A stretch of 64,000 nucleotides of DNA from Micromonospora trifolii (GTDB lineage: Bacteria > Actinomycetota > Actinomycetes > Mycobacteriales > Micromonosporaceae), in contig NZ_JAKKFD010000020.1 in assembly GCF_022229005.1 (NCBI RefSeq), positions 62,001 to 126,000 of the forward strand, written 5' to 3'. Shown piece after piece: positions 18,692 to 27,488 of the stretch. A model generated the notes under the pieces. It was given only the letters and a program-made list of their open reading frames with translations. It ran no database searches and had not been told where the DNA came from. Within the stretch, counting starts at the first letter, position 1. Each line of letters starts with the position of its first letter. Both the position numbers and the translations under genes were made by a program.

Positions 18692-19738
18692 TCAGGCGGA
18701 GGCTCGGTGGACCAGTTGCGTGTCCAGGAGGATGTGGGAGGCGGGTAGCTCCTCGCCACGGATCCGGGCCACCAGCAGGTGGGCCATCTGCCGGCCCATC
18801 TCCTCCACCGGCTGGAAGACAGTGGTCAACGGCGGTTCGGCCTGTCGGGCGATGGTCGCGTCGTCGAAGCCGATCACCGCGACGTCCTGCGGCACGCGGC
18901 GGCCGGCCTCGCGCAGGGTACGCAGCGCGCCGAACGCCATGAGGTCGGACGCGACGAAGACCGCGTCCAGGTCCGGGCAGACCTCCAACAGCCGGCGCAT
19001 TCCCGCCGCGCCGCTGCCCTCGCTGAAGTCGCCGTACGCGATCAGGTCGGGGTTGACGCTGGCGCCGGTGGCCTTTACCGCGTCGGTGTAGCCGGCCAAG
19101 CGGGCCAGGCCGGCACCCATGTCCTGCGGACCGGCGATGGTGGCGACACGTCGCCGCCCCTGCCGCGCCAGGTACTCCACCGCCTGCCGGGCCCCGCCAA
19201 CGTTGTCCACGTCGACAAACCAGGCCGGTTGGGCGCCGGGTTGCAGCATCCGGGCGGGCCGACCGCCGAGCACGGCGGGCAGGCCGCGCTCCTCCAGCAG
19301 CGTCGGCAGCGGGTCGGAGTCGTGCAACGACAGCAGCAGGACGCCGTCGACGTGCTGGTTGGTGAGGTGGTGCTCGACCCGTTCCCGCTCCACCGGCGAC
19401 TGGGCCATGGCCAACCAGAGCTGCATCGGCGTCTCCAACAGCCCGGAGCTGATCCCCCGCACGATGCTGGCGAAGAACGGCTCGGTGAAGACCCGCTCGC
19501 CGGATTCTGACACCACCAGCGCGACGGAGTCGGTCCGCTGGGTGACGAGCGCTCGGGCGGCCCGGTTCGGGACGTACCCCAGCTCCGCGATGGCCTGTTG
19601 GACCGCGGCCCGGGCCTCCGGGCTGACCTGGGGCGAGCCGTTGACCACGCGGGAGACCGTGCCCCGACCGACGCCGGCACGCGCCGCGACCGCGTCGAGG
19701 GTCGGGCGCCCGAGCGACCGGGTGCGCTGCGTTGTCAT
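18692..19738 (-). CDS. cebR: LacI-family cellobiose repressor
   Basis: A 348-residue LacI/GalR regulator. The helix-turn-helix (LDAVAARAGVGRGTVSRVVNGSPQVSPEAR is split here as TLDAVAARAGVG and VSRVVNGSPQVSPEAR) is followed by the hinge helix YVPNRAARALVTQ and a periplasmic-binding-protein-like ligand domain with FVASDLMAFGALRTLREAG and AVIGFDDATIARQAEPPLTTV. GGAGGA lies 8 bases before ATG. The gene follows bglC on the same strand after an 82-bp gap and lies beside cebEFG; CebR-type palindromes occur upstream of cebE and of the GH9 gene. These contexts support the cebR assignment, the inducer being cellobiose in known homologues. Confidence 0.88.
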   Translation of the reverse strand: MTTQRTRSLGRPTLDAVAARAGVGRGTVSRVVNGSPQVSPEARAAVQQAIAELGYVPNRAARALVTQRTDSVALVVSESGERVFTEPFFASIVRGISSGLLETPMQLWLAMAQSPVERERVEHHLTNQHVDGVLLLSLHDSDPLPTLLEERGLPAVLGGRPARMLQPGAQPAWFVDVDNVGGARQAVEYLARQGRRRVATIAGPQDMGAGLARLAGYTDAVKATGASVNPDLIAYGDFSEGSGAAGMRRLLEVCPDLDAVFVASDLMAFGALRTLREAGRRVPQDVAVIGFDDATIARQAEPPLTTVFQPVEEMGRQMAHLLVARIRGEELPASHILLDTQLVHRASA

Positions 19739-19820
19739 CGTCTGCTCCTCCGACGGCGGGCGGACCCGGCGCCACCTGCGGGAGGTGGACGCCGGGGCCG
19801 TCCTGATGGCTGGCCCGAGC

Positions 19821-21242
19821 CTATTGTGCGGCCAGACCGTTGCGCCGGATCACCGAGGCGTACCACTTGGCGCTGGACTTGGGGGTGCGGACCTGGCTGT
19901 CATAGTCGACGTGGATCATGCCGAACCGCTTGGTGTAACCCCAGGCCCACTCGAAATTATCCATCAACGACCAGGCAAAGTATCCCCGCAGAGGCACTCC
20001 GGCGTCGATCGCCTGGTGGGCGGCGCGCAGGTGGGCATCGAAGTAGGCCAATCGATCGACGTCGTCGACCTCCCCGTCGACCAGTGAGTCGACGAACGCG
20101 GAGCCGTTTTCGGTGACGTACAGGGGCAGGTCGGTGTAGCCGTTCACCCGGCGCAGCGTCTCGGTCAGGCCGGGGGCGTCGATCTCCCAGCCCATGTCGG
20201 TGACCGGGACGCCACGGGTGACGAACCGGACGTCCTCGCTGCCCGGCCAGCACGAGGGGGCCGGGTCGGCCTCGACGCCCTCGACCGGCGCGGCGACCAC
20301 GTGCCGGCTGTAGTAGTTGACCCCGACCAGGTCCAGCGGCGTGGAGATGGTCGCCAGGTCGCCGTCGCGCACGTGGTCGAAGTCGGTCACCGTGCTGAGG
20401 TCGGCCACCAGGTCCTCCGGGTACGAACCACGCAGCAGCGGGTCCAGGAAGAACCGGTTGGCCAACCCGTCGATCCGCCGGGCGGCGTCGGAGTCGGCGG
20501 GGGTGTCGCTGGCCGGGTCGACCGGGTAGAGGTTGACGGTCACGCCCACCTCGGCGGCCGGCCGGGCGGCCCGCAGTGCCTGCACGGCCAGGCCGTGACC
20601 GAGCATCAGGTGGTGTCCGGCGCGAACCGCGTCCGCTCCGTTGGTGCGGCCGGGGGCGTGCACGCCGGAGCCGTAGCCGAGGAACGCGGAGCACCACGGC
20701 TCGTTCAGCGTGGTCCAGTAGCGCACCCGGTCACCGAGCGCGTCGGCCATCAGCGTCGTGTAGTCGGCGAAGCGGGCAGCGGTGTCCCGAGCCGGCCAAC
20801 CGCCGGCGTCTTCCAGCGGCTGCGGCAGATCCCAGTGGTAGAGGGTGAGCCACGGCTCGATGCCGTTGGCCAGCAACTCGTCCACCAGTCTCCGGTAGAA
20901 GTCCAAACCAGCCGGGTTGGCGGCGCCGGTGCCGCCGGGCTGCACCCGGGACCAGGAGACCGAGAAACGGTACGACTTCAGGCCCAGCTCGGCCATCAGC
21001 GCGACGTCGTCGCCGAGGCGGTGGTAGTGGTCGCACGCCACGTCCCCGGTGTGCCCGGCGACGACCCGACCCTCGGTGTGGCTGAAGGTGTCCCAGATCG
21101 ACGGGGCACGGCCGTCCACGGCCGCCGCCCCCTCGATCTGGTACGCCGCCGTCGCGGCCCCCCAGAGGAATCCGGGTGGAAAGGTCAGCCCGGGGCGCTC
21201 GTCGAGGACGTCGACGGCGGGTGGGCTGGCGGGGTTGCTCAC
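19821..21242 (-). CDS. bglC: GH1 beta-glucosidase
   Basis: A 473-residue cytoplasmic family-1 glycoside hydrolase (no signal peptide) that should cleave imported cellobiose to glucose. The acid/base Glu181 lies in TLNEPW and the nucleophile Glu378 in YVTENGSAF; the N-terminal signature [16 protein letters not shown] and the C-terminal [19 protein letters not shown] are both present. GTG 21242 overlaps the cebG stop by 4 bp (GTGA), so it is translationally coupled to the transporter genes. The open frame continues upstream through cebG on another frame, but only the sequence from 21242 is family-like. Confidence 0.95.
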   Translation of the reverse strand: MSNPASPPAVDVLDERPGLTFPPGFLWGAATAAYQIEGAAAVDGRAPSIWDTFSHTEGRVVAGHTGDVACDHYHRLGDDVALMAELGLKSYRFSVSWSRVQPGGTGAANPAGLDFYRRLVDELLANGIEPWLTLYHWDLPQPLEDAGGWPARDTAARFADYTTLMADALGDRVRYWTTLNEPWCSAFLGYGSGVHAPGRTNGADAVRAGHHLMLGHGLAVQALRAARPAAEVGVTVNLYPVDPASDTPADSDAARRIDGLANRFFLDPLLRGSYPEDLVADLSTVTDFDHVRDGDLATISTPLDLVGVNYYSRHVVAAPVEGVEADPAPSCWPGSEDVRFVTRGVPVTDMGWEIDAPGLTETLRRVNGYTDLPLYVTENGSAFVDSLVDGEVDDVDRLAYFDAHLRAAHQAIDAGVPLRGYFAWSLMDNFEWAWGYTKRFGMIHVDYDSQVRTPKSSAKWYASVIRRNGLAAQ

Positions 21243-22081
21243 GACTTGACGGCACCTTCCATGATCCCGCCGATGATCTGGCGGCCGAACACGAGAAACA
21301 CGATTACCAGGGGGATGGTGCCGATCGCCGTGGCGGCGAACACCTGGGAGTAATCGGTGTAGTAGGCGTACGAGAGGAAGGAGAGCGAGACCTGGAGGGT
21401 CGGGTTCTCCGGGGTGAGGATGGCGTACGGCCAGAGGAACGAGTTCCAGGTCTCCATGAAGGTCAGCAGGCCGAGGACGCCGGCGGCGGGACGCAGCGCG
21501 GGTAGCACGATGCTCCAGTAGATCCGGAACGTGCTGGCGCCGTCGACGCGGCCGGCCTCGATCAGCTCGTCGGAGATCGCCTGGCTGGCGTACTGCCGCA
21601 TCATGAACACGCCGAAGGCGGTGACCAGGAACGGCACGGTGACCGCGTAGAGGGTGTCGTACCACCCCAGGTCCTGCATCATGCCCCAGAGCGGGATGAG
21701 CCCCATCTGGGTCGGGATCATCATGGTGACGATGATCGCCAGCAGGAGGGCGTTGCTGCCCCGGAACTTCAGCTTGGCGAAGGCGAACCCGGCCAGCGAA
21801 CCGGTGAGCACCACCGAGACGGTGACCACCGAGGAGACGATGATCGAGTTCATCATGCCGGTGAGGAAGTTGGCGGCGTCGTTGTCGAGCACCCGCCCGA
21901 AGTTGTCACCGAACGCGCCGCCGGGGGTCAACGGCGGCGGCACGTCGTTGATGTTGTCCAGGCTGCGACTGCCGATCACCAGCATGTAGTAGAACGGGTA
22001 GATCGACAGCAGCGCCGCCAGGACGAGCGCCAGGTAGGTCAGCGGGCTGGTGCGCCACAGGCGCTGGGAAGCCGAGATCAT
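21239..22081 (-). CDS. cebG: Cellobiose ABC transporter permease CebG
   Basis: A 280-residue inner-membrane permease of the MalG type, with six predicted helices and the EAA loop that contacts the ATPase ([20 protein letters not shown]). It ends in the positively charged [16 protein letters not shown] typical of this family. It forms the membrane channel with CebF. The gene is second-to-last in cebE-cebF-cebG-bglC and its stop overlaps bglC. No ATPase is encoded nearby; in streptomycetes the shared ATPase MsiK energises such importers, and the same arrangement is inferred here. Confidence 0.92.
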   Translation of the reverse strand: MISASQRLWRTSPLTYLALVLAALLSIYPFYYMLVIGSRSLDNINDVPPPLTPGGAFGDNFGRVLDNDAANFLTGMMNSIIVSSVVTVSVVLTGSLAGFAFAKLKFRGSNALLLAIIVTMMIPTQMGLIPLWGMMQDLGWYDTLYAVTVPFLVTAFGVFMMRQYASQAISDELIEAGRVDGASTFRIYWSIVLPALRPAAGVLGLLTFMETWNSFLWPYAILTPENPTLQVSLSFLSYAYYTDYSQVFAATAIGTIPLVIVFLVFGRQIIGGIMEGAVKS

Positions 22082-22091
22082 CGATCTCTCC

Positions 22092-23063
22092 TCACTTCGC
22101 CGAGCGGCGGACGAGTAGGAAGTTGAACAGCGACACCACGATGATGATCATGAAGATCGCCCAGGCGATCGCGGCTCCGTAGCCTGCGGTGTTCAGGTTC
22201 ACGATGCCCATCTCGTACATGTACATGGCCAGCGTCTGGAACTCCCGCTGGTTGCCGCCGATGATGTTGCCGTTGCCGAAGAGCAGGGGCTCGGTGAAGA
22301 GCTGCATGCCGCCGATCGTGGACAGGATGACCACGAAGATGAAGGTGGGCTTGAGCATGGGCAGCGTGATCTGCCAGAACTGGCGCCACGGACTGGCGCC
22401 ATCGATCTCCGCGGCCTCGTAGAGGTCCTTCGGGATCGCCTGCATGCCGGCGAGCAGGATCAGGGTGTTGTACCCGGTCCACCGCCAGTTGACCATGGAG
22501 GAGATGGCCGTCCAGGAACTCCACCGGTGCCCGTCCCAGTCGACCGGATCGACGCCGACGAAGCTGAGCAGCCAGTTGAACAGGCCGAACTCCCGCTGGA
22601 ACAACATCCCGAAGACGATCGCGACGGCGGCCACCGACACCACGTTCGGCATGAAGATGGCCATCCGGAAGAAGGTCTTGGCGCGCAGGAGGCTCCGGTT
22701 GAGCAGGTTCGCCAGGAAGAGGGCGAGCAACAACTGCGGGATGGTCGACAGGGCGAAGATGCCGAACGTGTTGACCAGCGCGTTCCAGAAGTACTCGTCG
22801 GAGAACAGGCGGGTGTAGTTGTCGAAGCCGATGAACGTGTGCTCGCCGATCATGTCCCAGTCGTGCAGCGACATCCAGGCGGTACGCAGCATCGGGTACA
22901 GCCCGAAGATGCCGAAGATCAGAAAGAACGGGGCGATGTAGAGGTACGGCGAGTACTTGACATCGAGGCGGTTGAGTAACCTTCCCCGTCGACGTCGGCG
23001 AGAGACGTCGGGAGAGGGCGGTGCTGCTGGCGACGGCCGTGCCGTCGTGGCCGACAGGCTCAT
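22092..23063 (-). CDS. cebF: Cellobiose ABC transporter permease CebF
   Basis: A 323-residue MalF-type permease. The basic cytoplasmic N-terminus (SRRRRRGRLLNRLDVKYSPY) leads to about six helices with the EAA motif EAAEIDGASPWRQFWQITLP. It lies 10 bp upstream of cebG and follows cebE after 109 bp. It is the CebG partner in the oligosaccharide importer. Confidence 0.92.
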   Translation of the reverse strand: MSLSATTARPSPAAPPSPDVSRRRRRGRLLNRLDVKYSPYLYIAPFFLIFGIFGLYPMLRTAWMSLHDWDMIGEHTFIGFDNYTRLFSDEYFWNALVNTFGIFALSTIPQLLLALFLANLLNRSLLRAKTFFRMAIFMPNVVSVAAVAIVFGMLFQREFGLFNWLLSFVGVDPVDWDGHRWSSWTAISSMVNWRWTGYNTLILLAGMQAIPKDLYEAAEIDGASPWRQFWQITLPMLKPTFIFVVILSTIGGMQLFTEPLLFGNGNIIGGNQREFQTLAMYMYEMGIVNLNTAGYGAAIAWAIFMIIIVVSLFNFLLVRRSAK

Positions 23064-23172
23064 GCGAATTTCCTTTTCCGGCGAGGCCCGGGGGCCCTCG
23101 CGCAGGGCGCTACGCGGAGGGGACCGGCCGGTGGCGTCCGGGAAACCCCGAACGCCACCGGCAGGAGATCAC

Positions 23173-24462
23173 TCAGAAGGCGCCCTGAGTCTTGGCGTCC
23201 TTCGTGAACTGCTCCCAGGCCTTCGCCTTGTCGGCCTGCCCGTTCTCGAACGCCCGCAGAGCCGGCTCGAGTGCGTTCTCCTTGACCGCCTGGTGCTTCG
23301 GACCCAGGTGGGTCGGCTGGATCTTGGCGACGCTCTCCCCGAAGATCTTGCCGGTCGGCGCGTTGCTGAAGTACTCGTTGGTGTAGCTGATGAACGCGTC
23401 GTTCTTCAGCGCCTCCAGGTTCGTCGGCAGCGGACCCTTGAGCTTGAAGGCCTCGACCTGGCTCTTCGCGTTGGTCAGGTACTCAGCGAGCTTCGCCGCC
23501 TCCTTCGGGTACTTGCTCTGCGCCGGAACCGCGAGCCACGAGCCGCCCCAGTTACCGCCGCCGCCCGGCACGGACGCGACATCCCACTTGCCCTTGTTGG
23601 CCGGACCGGAGTTGTCCGACACGATGCCGAGCATCCAGGACGGGCAGAAGGTGGCCGCGAAGGTGCCCTGCTTGAAGCCACCCGACCACTCCGGCGACCA
23701 GGTGGACGCCTTGGCGGAGATGTCAGCCATCGAGGTGGCGGTGTCCCAGGCGTTCTTCACCGCGGGGCTGGTATCCGCGATGATGTTGTCTTCCTTGTCG
23801 TAGAACAGGTCACCGTTGCCCTGGAAGAGCACACCGTTGGAGACGGCGGTGATCGAGTCGATGAACGCCTTGCCGCCGGTGCCCTGCTTGTACTTCAGAC
23901 CGGCGTCGTGGAAGCCCTTCCAGTCCGGCCAGAGCGCCGACACCTGGTCGCGCTCGGTGGGCAGACCGGCCGCCTGGAACAGGTCCTTGCGGTAGCAGAC
24001 GGCGAGGCTGCCGACGTCGGTCGGCAGGCCGATCAGCCGGCCGTCCGGCGCCTTGCCCAGCTCCCACTTCCAGGGCAGGTACTCCTTGGAGTGGTCCGAG
24101 GTCAGCGGCGCGAGGTCCTCCCAGTTGCGCGCGTTGGGCTTGAACTCGTTGAGGATGCCCTCTTCCAGGGCGGTGACGTCCGCCGCGCCCTTGCCGGTGG
24201 CCAGGTAGCGGACCAGCTTCGGCCGGTACTCACCGAGCTGCGCGGTCTTGCGCAGCTCGACCTTGATGCCGGTGTCCTTCTCGTACTGCTTGACGAGCTC
24301 GTCGTAGCCCATCTCGCCGAAGGTGTCGACGACCAGCTTGGCCGGCTTCTCGCCGGCCGCCGGCTTGTCGTCGTCGTTGCCGCAGGCTGCGAGACCGCTG
24401 ACCGCGGTGATCGCGGCCAGGGCAGCGGCCGCCAGGCGGGTACGCCGCGTGGTGACACTCAT
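23173..24462 (-). CDS. cebE: Cellobiose-binding lipoprotein CebE
   Basis: A 429-residue extracellular solute-binding lipoprotein. The signal peptide ends in the lipobox LAAC (Cys27), followed by an acidic linker and the family-1 binding fold: LVVDTFGEMGYDELVKQYEK, later YKQGTGGKAFIDSITAVSNG and WGGSWLAVPAQSKYPKEAA. It should deliver cellobiose or cello-oligosaccharides to CebF/CebG. ATG 24462 is preferred over the longer frame because it gives a proper signal peptide and has AGAGGGG about 8 bases upstream. Two CebR-like boxes and a promoter lie 95-160 bp upstream. Confidence 0.93.
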   Translation of the reverse strand: MSVTTRRTRLAAAALAAITAVSGLAACGNDDDKPAAGEKPAKLVVDTFGEMGYDELVKQYEKDTGIKVELRKTAQLGEYRPKLVRYLATGKGAADVTALEEGILNEFKPNARNWEDLAPLTSDHSKEYLPWKWELGKAPDGRLIGLPTDVGSLAVCYRKDLFQAAGLPTERDQVSALWPDWKGFHDAGLKYKQGTGGKAFIDSITAVSNGVLFQGNGDLFYDKEDNIIADTSPAVKNAWDTATSMADISAKASTWSPEWSGGFKQGTFAATFCPSWMLGIVSDNSGPANKGKWDVASVPGGGGNWGGSWLAVPAQSKYPKEAAKLAEYLTNAKSQVEAFKLKGPLPTNLEALKNDAFISYTNEYFSNAPTGKIFGESVAKIQPTHLGPKHQAVKENALEPALRAFENGQADKAKAWEQFTKDAKTQGAF

Positions 24463-24557
24463 TCGCTGACCCCTCTTTCCGGTGGTGAGGCTGGATGTGT
24501 GTGGTGGGGGGTGCTCATCGCGCCAGACCGGGGTCCGTGAGTGACACACACCACCTC

Positions 24558-24571
24558 CGGGAGCGCTCCCA
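24558..24571. promoter_or_regulatory. CebR-like operator, promoter-proximal
   Basis: CGGGAGCGCTCCCA matches the palindrome TGGGAGCGCTCCCA at 13 of 14 positions. It begins two bases downstream of the -10 hexamer and covers the expected transcription start, so a bound repressor would block polymerase. Confidence 0.88.
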
Positions 24572-24573
24572 TG

Positions 24574-24602
24574 AGATTGCCGGCGCGTAACGGGAGTGTC
24601 AA
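24574..24602 (-). promoter_or_regulatory. cebE promoter (-35 TTGACA, 17-bp spacer, -10 CAATCT)
   Basis: On the minus strand a perfect TTGACA (24602-24597) is followed after 17 bases by CAATCT (24579-24574). It is placed exactly between the two CebR-like boxes, which supports both assignments. The 5' leader to cebE would be about 105 bases. Confidence 0.7.
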
Positions 24603-24610
24603 TAGGACGT

Positions 24611-24624
24611 TGGGAGCGTTCCCA
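24611..24624. promoter_or_regulatory. CebR-like operator, promoter-distal
   Basis: TGGGAGCGTTCCCA matches the CebR palindrome at 13 of 14 positions and lies 8 bases upstream of the -35. Its centre is 53 bp from the proximal box, about five helical turns, so two repressors could bind the same DNA face. The remaining intergenic sequence to 24777 contains the hairpin listed next and nothing else I recognise. Confidence 0.85.
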
Positions 24625-24686
24625 GATCGTTACCGCTGACCACTCCCACCGCACTCACCCCAACCACACCCCCCGCCCCACCTCGG

Positions 24687-24742
24687 TGATCAAGAGGTTT
24701 CGGTCAGGAAACGTGGCGCCACTGACGCAAACTTCTTGATCA
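24687..24742. terminator. TTGATCA-type inverted repeat downstream of the pRiA4b-like gene
   Basis: Arms 24687-24707 and 24722-24742 pair at 18 of 21 positions around a 14-base loop. The right arm read in reverse (GTTGATCAAGAAGTT) differs at one base from the core of the 18608-18672 repeat. It follows the stop of the gene at 24778-25341 and precedes the ceb promoter, consistent with termination between the two units. Confidence 0.65.
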
Positions 24743-24777
24743 ACAACGCCGGGCCCCGGAGGGGCGGGCGTGGGCGG

Positions 24778-25341
24778 TCAGCAGAAGTGGCGGAGGAGGG
24801 TGGTTGCGCGGGCGGGGTCGAAGCGGGACGGGTCGAAGGTCGAACCCGCCCAGTCGCGCAGCATCGCGTGGCGGGCACTGACCGGGTCGGCCGTTTCGCT
24901 CTGCTCATCCAGGGCTTCCAGGAGCGCCTGGTAGCCCAACGGACCGCCGACACCCTCCGGCGGGCAGGCCCGCTCGCCGGCCAGGCAGAGCGGATACCGC
25001 TCGTCGGGGTCGGCCGTCAACGCGTCCTCCACGACCAGGTCGTGCTCCCACCAGTCGCCGAAGTCGTACGTGTAGGAGAACCGGCTGCCCTTGCCGAGCA
25101 CCGCGTCGAGCCGCACGTCCAACTCGTCGTGCAACGCCAACTCCCCGTCCGGGTCCGGCTCGCCGTACTGCATCGCGTCGATCTCGAACGAGTGCAGGTG
25201 GCAGTCCCGCCAACCCATCGCGTGCTGCACCACCCGGTGCAGCCGGTCCAGCGTGTAGCCGGCCGGCACGAGCACCCGGCGCCACACCGGCGGGCGGGTC
25301 CCGGTGAGGGACATCTTCAGCTGGAAGATCTGACGCGACAT
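24778..25341 (-). CDS. Plasmid pRiA4b ORF-3-like family protein
   Basis: A 187-residue protein with the characteristic start (IFQLKMSLTGTRPPVWRRVLVPAGYTLDRLHRVVQHAMGW, pieces IFQLKMSLTGTRPPVWRRV and LDRLHRVVQHAMGWRDCHL), the HSFEI strand and the signature SYTYDFGDWWEHDLVVE. Proteins with this domain occur on plasmids, beside IS elements and on chromosomes; no function is established. No transposase or inverted terminal repeat flanks it here, so I read it as a resident chromosomal gene. The ATG is at 25341, and no strong ribosome-binding site is seen. Confidence 0.85.
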   Translation of the reverse strand: MSRQIFQLKMSLTGTRPPVWRRVLVPAGYTLDRLHRVVQHAMGWRDCHLHSFEIDAMQYGEPDPDGELALHDELDVRLDAVLGKGSRFSYTYDFGDWWEHDLVVEDALTADPDERYPLCLAGERACPPEGVGGPLGYQALLEALDEQSETADPVSARHAMLRDWAGSTFDPSRFDPARATTLLRHFC

Positions 25342-25375
25342 GCTGTCCTGTCCTCCCGCGGCTTAGGCTGCGAGC

Positions 25376-25495
25376 ATGATCTGCCGAGCGTGCCGGGCCC
25401 GGCGACACGACGACTGCCCGGGCCGGAACTGGTGCGACTGCCAGCACCGTACCGCCGAACCCACCCCTCCGGTCACCGGTCCGGCCGGCGAATGA
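25376..25495 (+). CDS. Small Cys-rich protein coupled to a RibD-like reductase
   Basis: A 39-residue ORF beginning MICRACRARRHDDCPG and continuing NWCDCQHRT. It has six Cys-type ligands arranged C-x2-C, C, then C-x-C followed by His, which resembles a compact zinc site. Its TGA overlaps the ATG of the downstream reductase in the classic ATGA arrangement, so the reading frame is positioned for translational coupling. This overlap and the dense Cys pattern argue that it is real, although no strong ribosome-binding site precedes ATG 25376. Function unknown. Confidence 0.6.
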   Translation: MICRACRARRHDDCPGRNWCDCQHRTAEPTPPVTGPAGE

Positions 25496-26238
25496 CCGTC
25501 GGAATTCCGATCCGACGGCTCTGGCCCGAGCCGTCGACGCAGCCGCTCGACGACGCCGCGCTGACCTCCCTCTACGGCCGCGCCGACGAGCCCCGACTGC
25601 GGGTGAACTTCGTGTCCAGCCTCGACGGCGCGGTCACCGTGGACGGCTACTCCGCCGGTCTCTCCGGCGAGCCGGACAAGCGGGTGTTCGGCCTGCTGCG
25701 GATGGTCTGCGACGCCCTGGTGGTGGCCGCCGGCACGCTCCGCCACGAGGGCTACCGGGCGGTCCGGCTCAACGAGCGCCGCCGCGCCTGGCGCCGCGCC
25801 AACGGGCTGGCCGAGTACCCGACGCTGGTGGTCGTCTCCGGTTCGCTCGACCTGGACCCGGCGCAGGCCGCCTTCGCCGACGCGCCGACCCGCCCGGTGG
25901 TGCTCACCCACGCCGACGCCGATCCGCCACCCGGGCTGACCGACGTCGCCGACGTGCTGCGCTGCGGCGTCGAGCGGGTCGACCTGGCCGCCGGCCTCGC
26001 CGAGCTGCACCGACGCGGGCTCACCCAACTGCTCTGCGAGGGCGGGCCCCACCTGCTCGGCGCGCTGACCGCCGCCGACCTGGTGGACGAGCTGTGTCTC
26101 ACCGTCGCGCCGCTGCTGGCCGGCCCCGGACCGGGCCGGATCACCGCCGGCGACGCCGCGCCGCCCCGGCACCTGGCACTGCGGCATGTGCTCGCCGCCG
26201 AGGACGGCGTCCTCCTGCTCCGCCACGCCCGCCGGTGA
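25492..26238 (+). CDS. Pyrimidine reductase family protein (RibD C-terminal domain)
   Basis: A 248-residue dihydrofolate-reductase-fold protein like the reductase half of RibD, which uses NADPH on a ribosylamino-pyrimidine in riboflavin synthesis. Recognisable parts are LRVNFVSSLDGAVTVDGYSAGLS, the nucleotide-facing ALVVAAGTLRHEGYRAVR, and QLLCEGGPHLLGALTAADLVDELCLTVAPLLAGPG. The deaminase half of RibD is absent and no rib genes are nearby, so the substrate may be different. Its ATG lies inside the stop of the 39-residue Cys-rich ORF, indicating co-translation. It converges with the next gene with a gap of only 4 bp. Confidence 0.85.
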   Translation: MTVGIPIRRLWPEPSTQPLDDAALTSLYGRADEPRLRVNFVSSLDGAVTVDGYSAGLSGEPDKRVFGLLRMVCDALVVAAGTLRHEGYRAVRLNERRRAWRRANGLAEYPTLVVVSGSLDLDPAQAAFADAPTRPVVLTHADADPPPGLTDVADVLRCGVERVDLAAGLAELHRRGLTQLLCEGGPHLLGALTAADLVDELCLTVAPLLAGPGPGRITAGDAAPPRHLALRHVLAAEDGVLLLRHARR

Positions 26239-26242
26239 GATC

Positions 26243-26980
26243 TCAGTCGACGAGCACCGCCCCGGGAGCCCACGGGATCTGGTAGCGCCGACCGTCCTCG
26301 GTGCTCGCCCAGACCTGCACCTCTTCGTACGGCTCGGCGGCGACCACCTCGACCACCGCGCCCCGCGGCGCCGCGCCGAGGGGATGCGGCACGCCGTTGG
26401 CGACGACCTCGACGGTACGCCCCGGCGGCGCCTGGACCAGGACGTAGAGCCGGCCGCCGGAGCGTCGGGCCACGGCAACGCCCAGCCCACCGCCGGTGGA
26501 TCGGACAGCCTCGCAGACCCCATCACCGTCAACGCAGGCCAGGTCGTACGAGAGGTGGTCGAGCAACCGGCGCGGTTCGCCCGCGTCCGGGGCGACGATG
26601 ACCTCGGCCACCCGTCCCCCGGCGGCCCGCTCCCCATCGCGCGGTTCCCGTCGGATCAGCACGAGCGTCTCCGTTCCGACCCGGCCGACCGCCACGACCT
26701 GCGCCGGCGTCACCGGTCGACCGTCAGGGCCGACGATTCCGGCCGGGACGTCGACAGCGGCGCTCGGCCCGGTGCCCCCGTCCTCGCCACCGGCCGGCCC
26801 CAGTTGCGGAAGCACCAGCGCCCCGGCGGCGACCACCACAGCTGCCGCGCCGCCCGACAGCAGCAGACGCCGCCGGCGACGCGCCCGGCTTCTCGTGACG
26901 ACCCGTTGGGCGAGACCGGGTGGCAGCTCCACGGTCGCGACGGCGTGGTCGAGCAGGGCAGCCACCTCGTTGTCACGCAT
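26243..26980 (-). CDS. Membrane protein encoded with a SigE-family sigma factor (possible anti-sigma factor)
   Basis: A 245-residue protein with a ~37-residue cytoplasmic N-terminus (MRDNEVAALLDHAVATVELPPG), a very basic segment (RSRARRRRRLLL), one transmembrane helix (~42-62) and a ~180-residue extracytoplasmic beta-rich part. That topology is typical of membrane anti-sigma factors or their equivalents, but the zinc-finger anti-sigma motif (HxxxCxxC) is missing. ATG 26980 has GGAGGAG just upstream and overlaps the end of the sigma gene by 8 bp, so the two are translated together. Regulation of the sigma factor is inferred from this coupling only. Confidence 0.75.
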   Translation of the reverse strand: MRDNEVAALLDHAVATVELPPGLAQRVVTRSRARRRRRLLLSGGAAAVVVAAGALVLPQLGPAGGEDGGTGPSAAVDVPAGIVGPDGRPVTPAQVVAVGRVGTETLVLIRREPRDGERAAGGRVAEVIVAPDAGEPRRLLDHLSYDLACVDGDGVCEAVRSTGGGLGVAVARRSGGRLYVLVQAPPGRTVEVVANGVPHPLGAAPRGAVVEVVAAEPYEEVQVWASTEDGRRYQIPWAPGAVLVD

Positions 26981-27488
26981 GGTTCTCCTCCGCGAGGTCG
27001 AGGTCGAGTGGGGGAACACCGGCTTCCTCCAGGCGGGCCCGCAGGCGGTGCAGACCGCGGGAAGCCTGGCTCTTCACCGAGCCCACGGAACAGTCGAGTT
27101 CGGCAGCTGCCTCCGCCTCGGAGAAGCCGAGCCAGTACCGGACCACCACCACCGCCCGCATCCGCGGTGGAAGCTCCCGCAGTGCCGCCAGCAGCAACTC
27201 CCGGTCGTCGACCCGGGTCATCTCATCCTGCGGCACCGCGTCCGGAAGGCCGGCGACCCGACGCCGGTTCCACGGCGAGCGCCACCGGCTGACGAGCCGG
27301 TTGGTCATCGCACGACGAAGGTAGGCCTCCGGCTGCCGTTGCCGGACCACGTGCCAGCGCGGGTACGCCTCCTCCAACACCTCCTGCAGCAGGTCCTCGG
27401 CGTCCGCCCGCTGCCCGGTGATCAGCACGGCGAAGCGGAGCAGCCGCGGGCCGCTCGTCGCGACGAAGGCGCCGAAGTCGTCATTCAC
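26973..27488 (-). CDS. SigE-family (ECF) RNA polymerase sigma factor
   Basis: About 171 residues, sigma-70 region 2 (DDFGAFVATSGPRLLRFAVLITGQRADAEDLLQEVL) and region 4 (LRELPPRMRAVVVVRYWLGFSEAEAAAELDCSVGSVKSQASRGLHRLR; shown here by its key parts LPPRMRAVVVVRYW and CSVGSVKSQASRG). The spacing and sequence match the SigE subgroup common in actinomycetes. GTG 27488 is preferred because GGAG lies 5 bases upstream; an ATG-initiated form would start at 27515. It heads a two-gene operon with a single-pass membrane protein. Confidence 0.9.
   Translation of the reverse strand: MNDDFGAFVATSGPRLLRFAVLITGQRADAEDLLQEVLEEAYPRWHVVRQRQPEAYLRRAMTNRLVSRWRSPWNRRRVAGLPDAVPQDEMTRVDDRELLLAALRELPPRMRAVVVVRYWLGFSEAEAAAELDCSVGSVKSQASRGLHRLRARLEEAGVPPLDLDLAEENHA

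Noticed and set aside
24778..25341. pRiA4b-type gene as evidence of a mobile element
   Set aside because: No transposase, terminal inverted repeats or target duplications were found around it.
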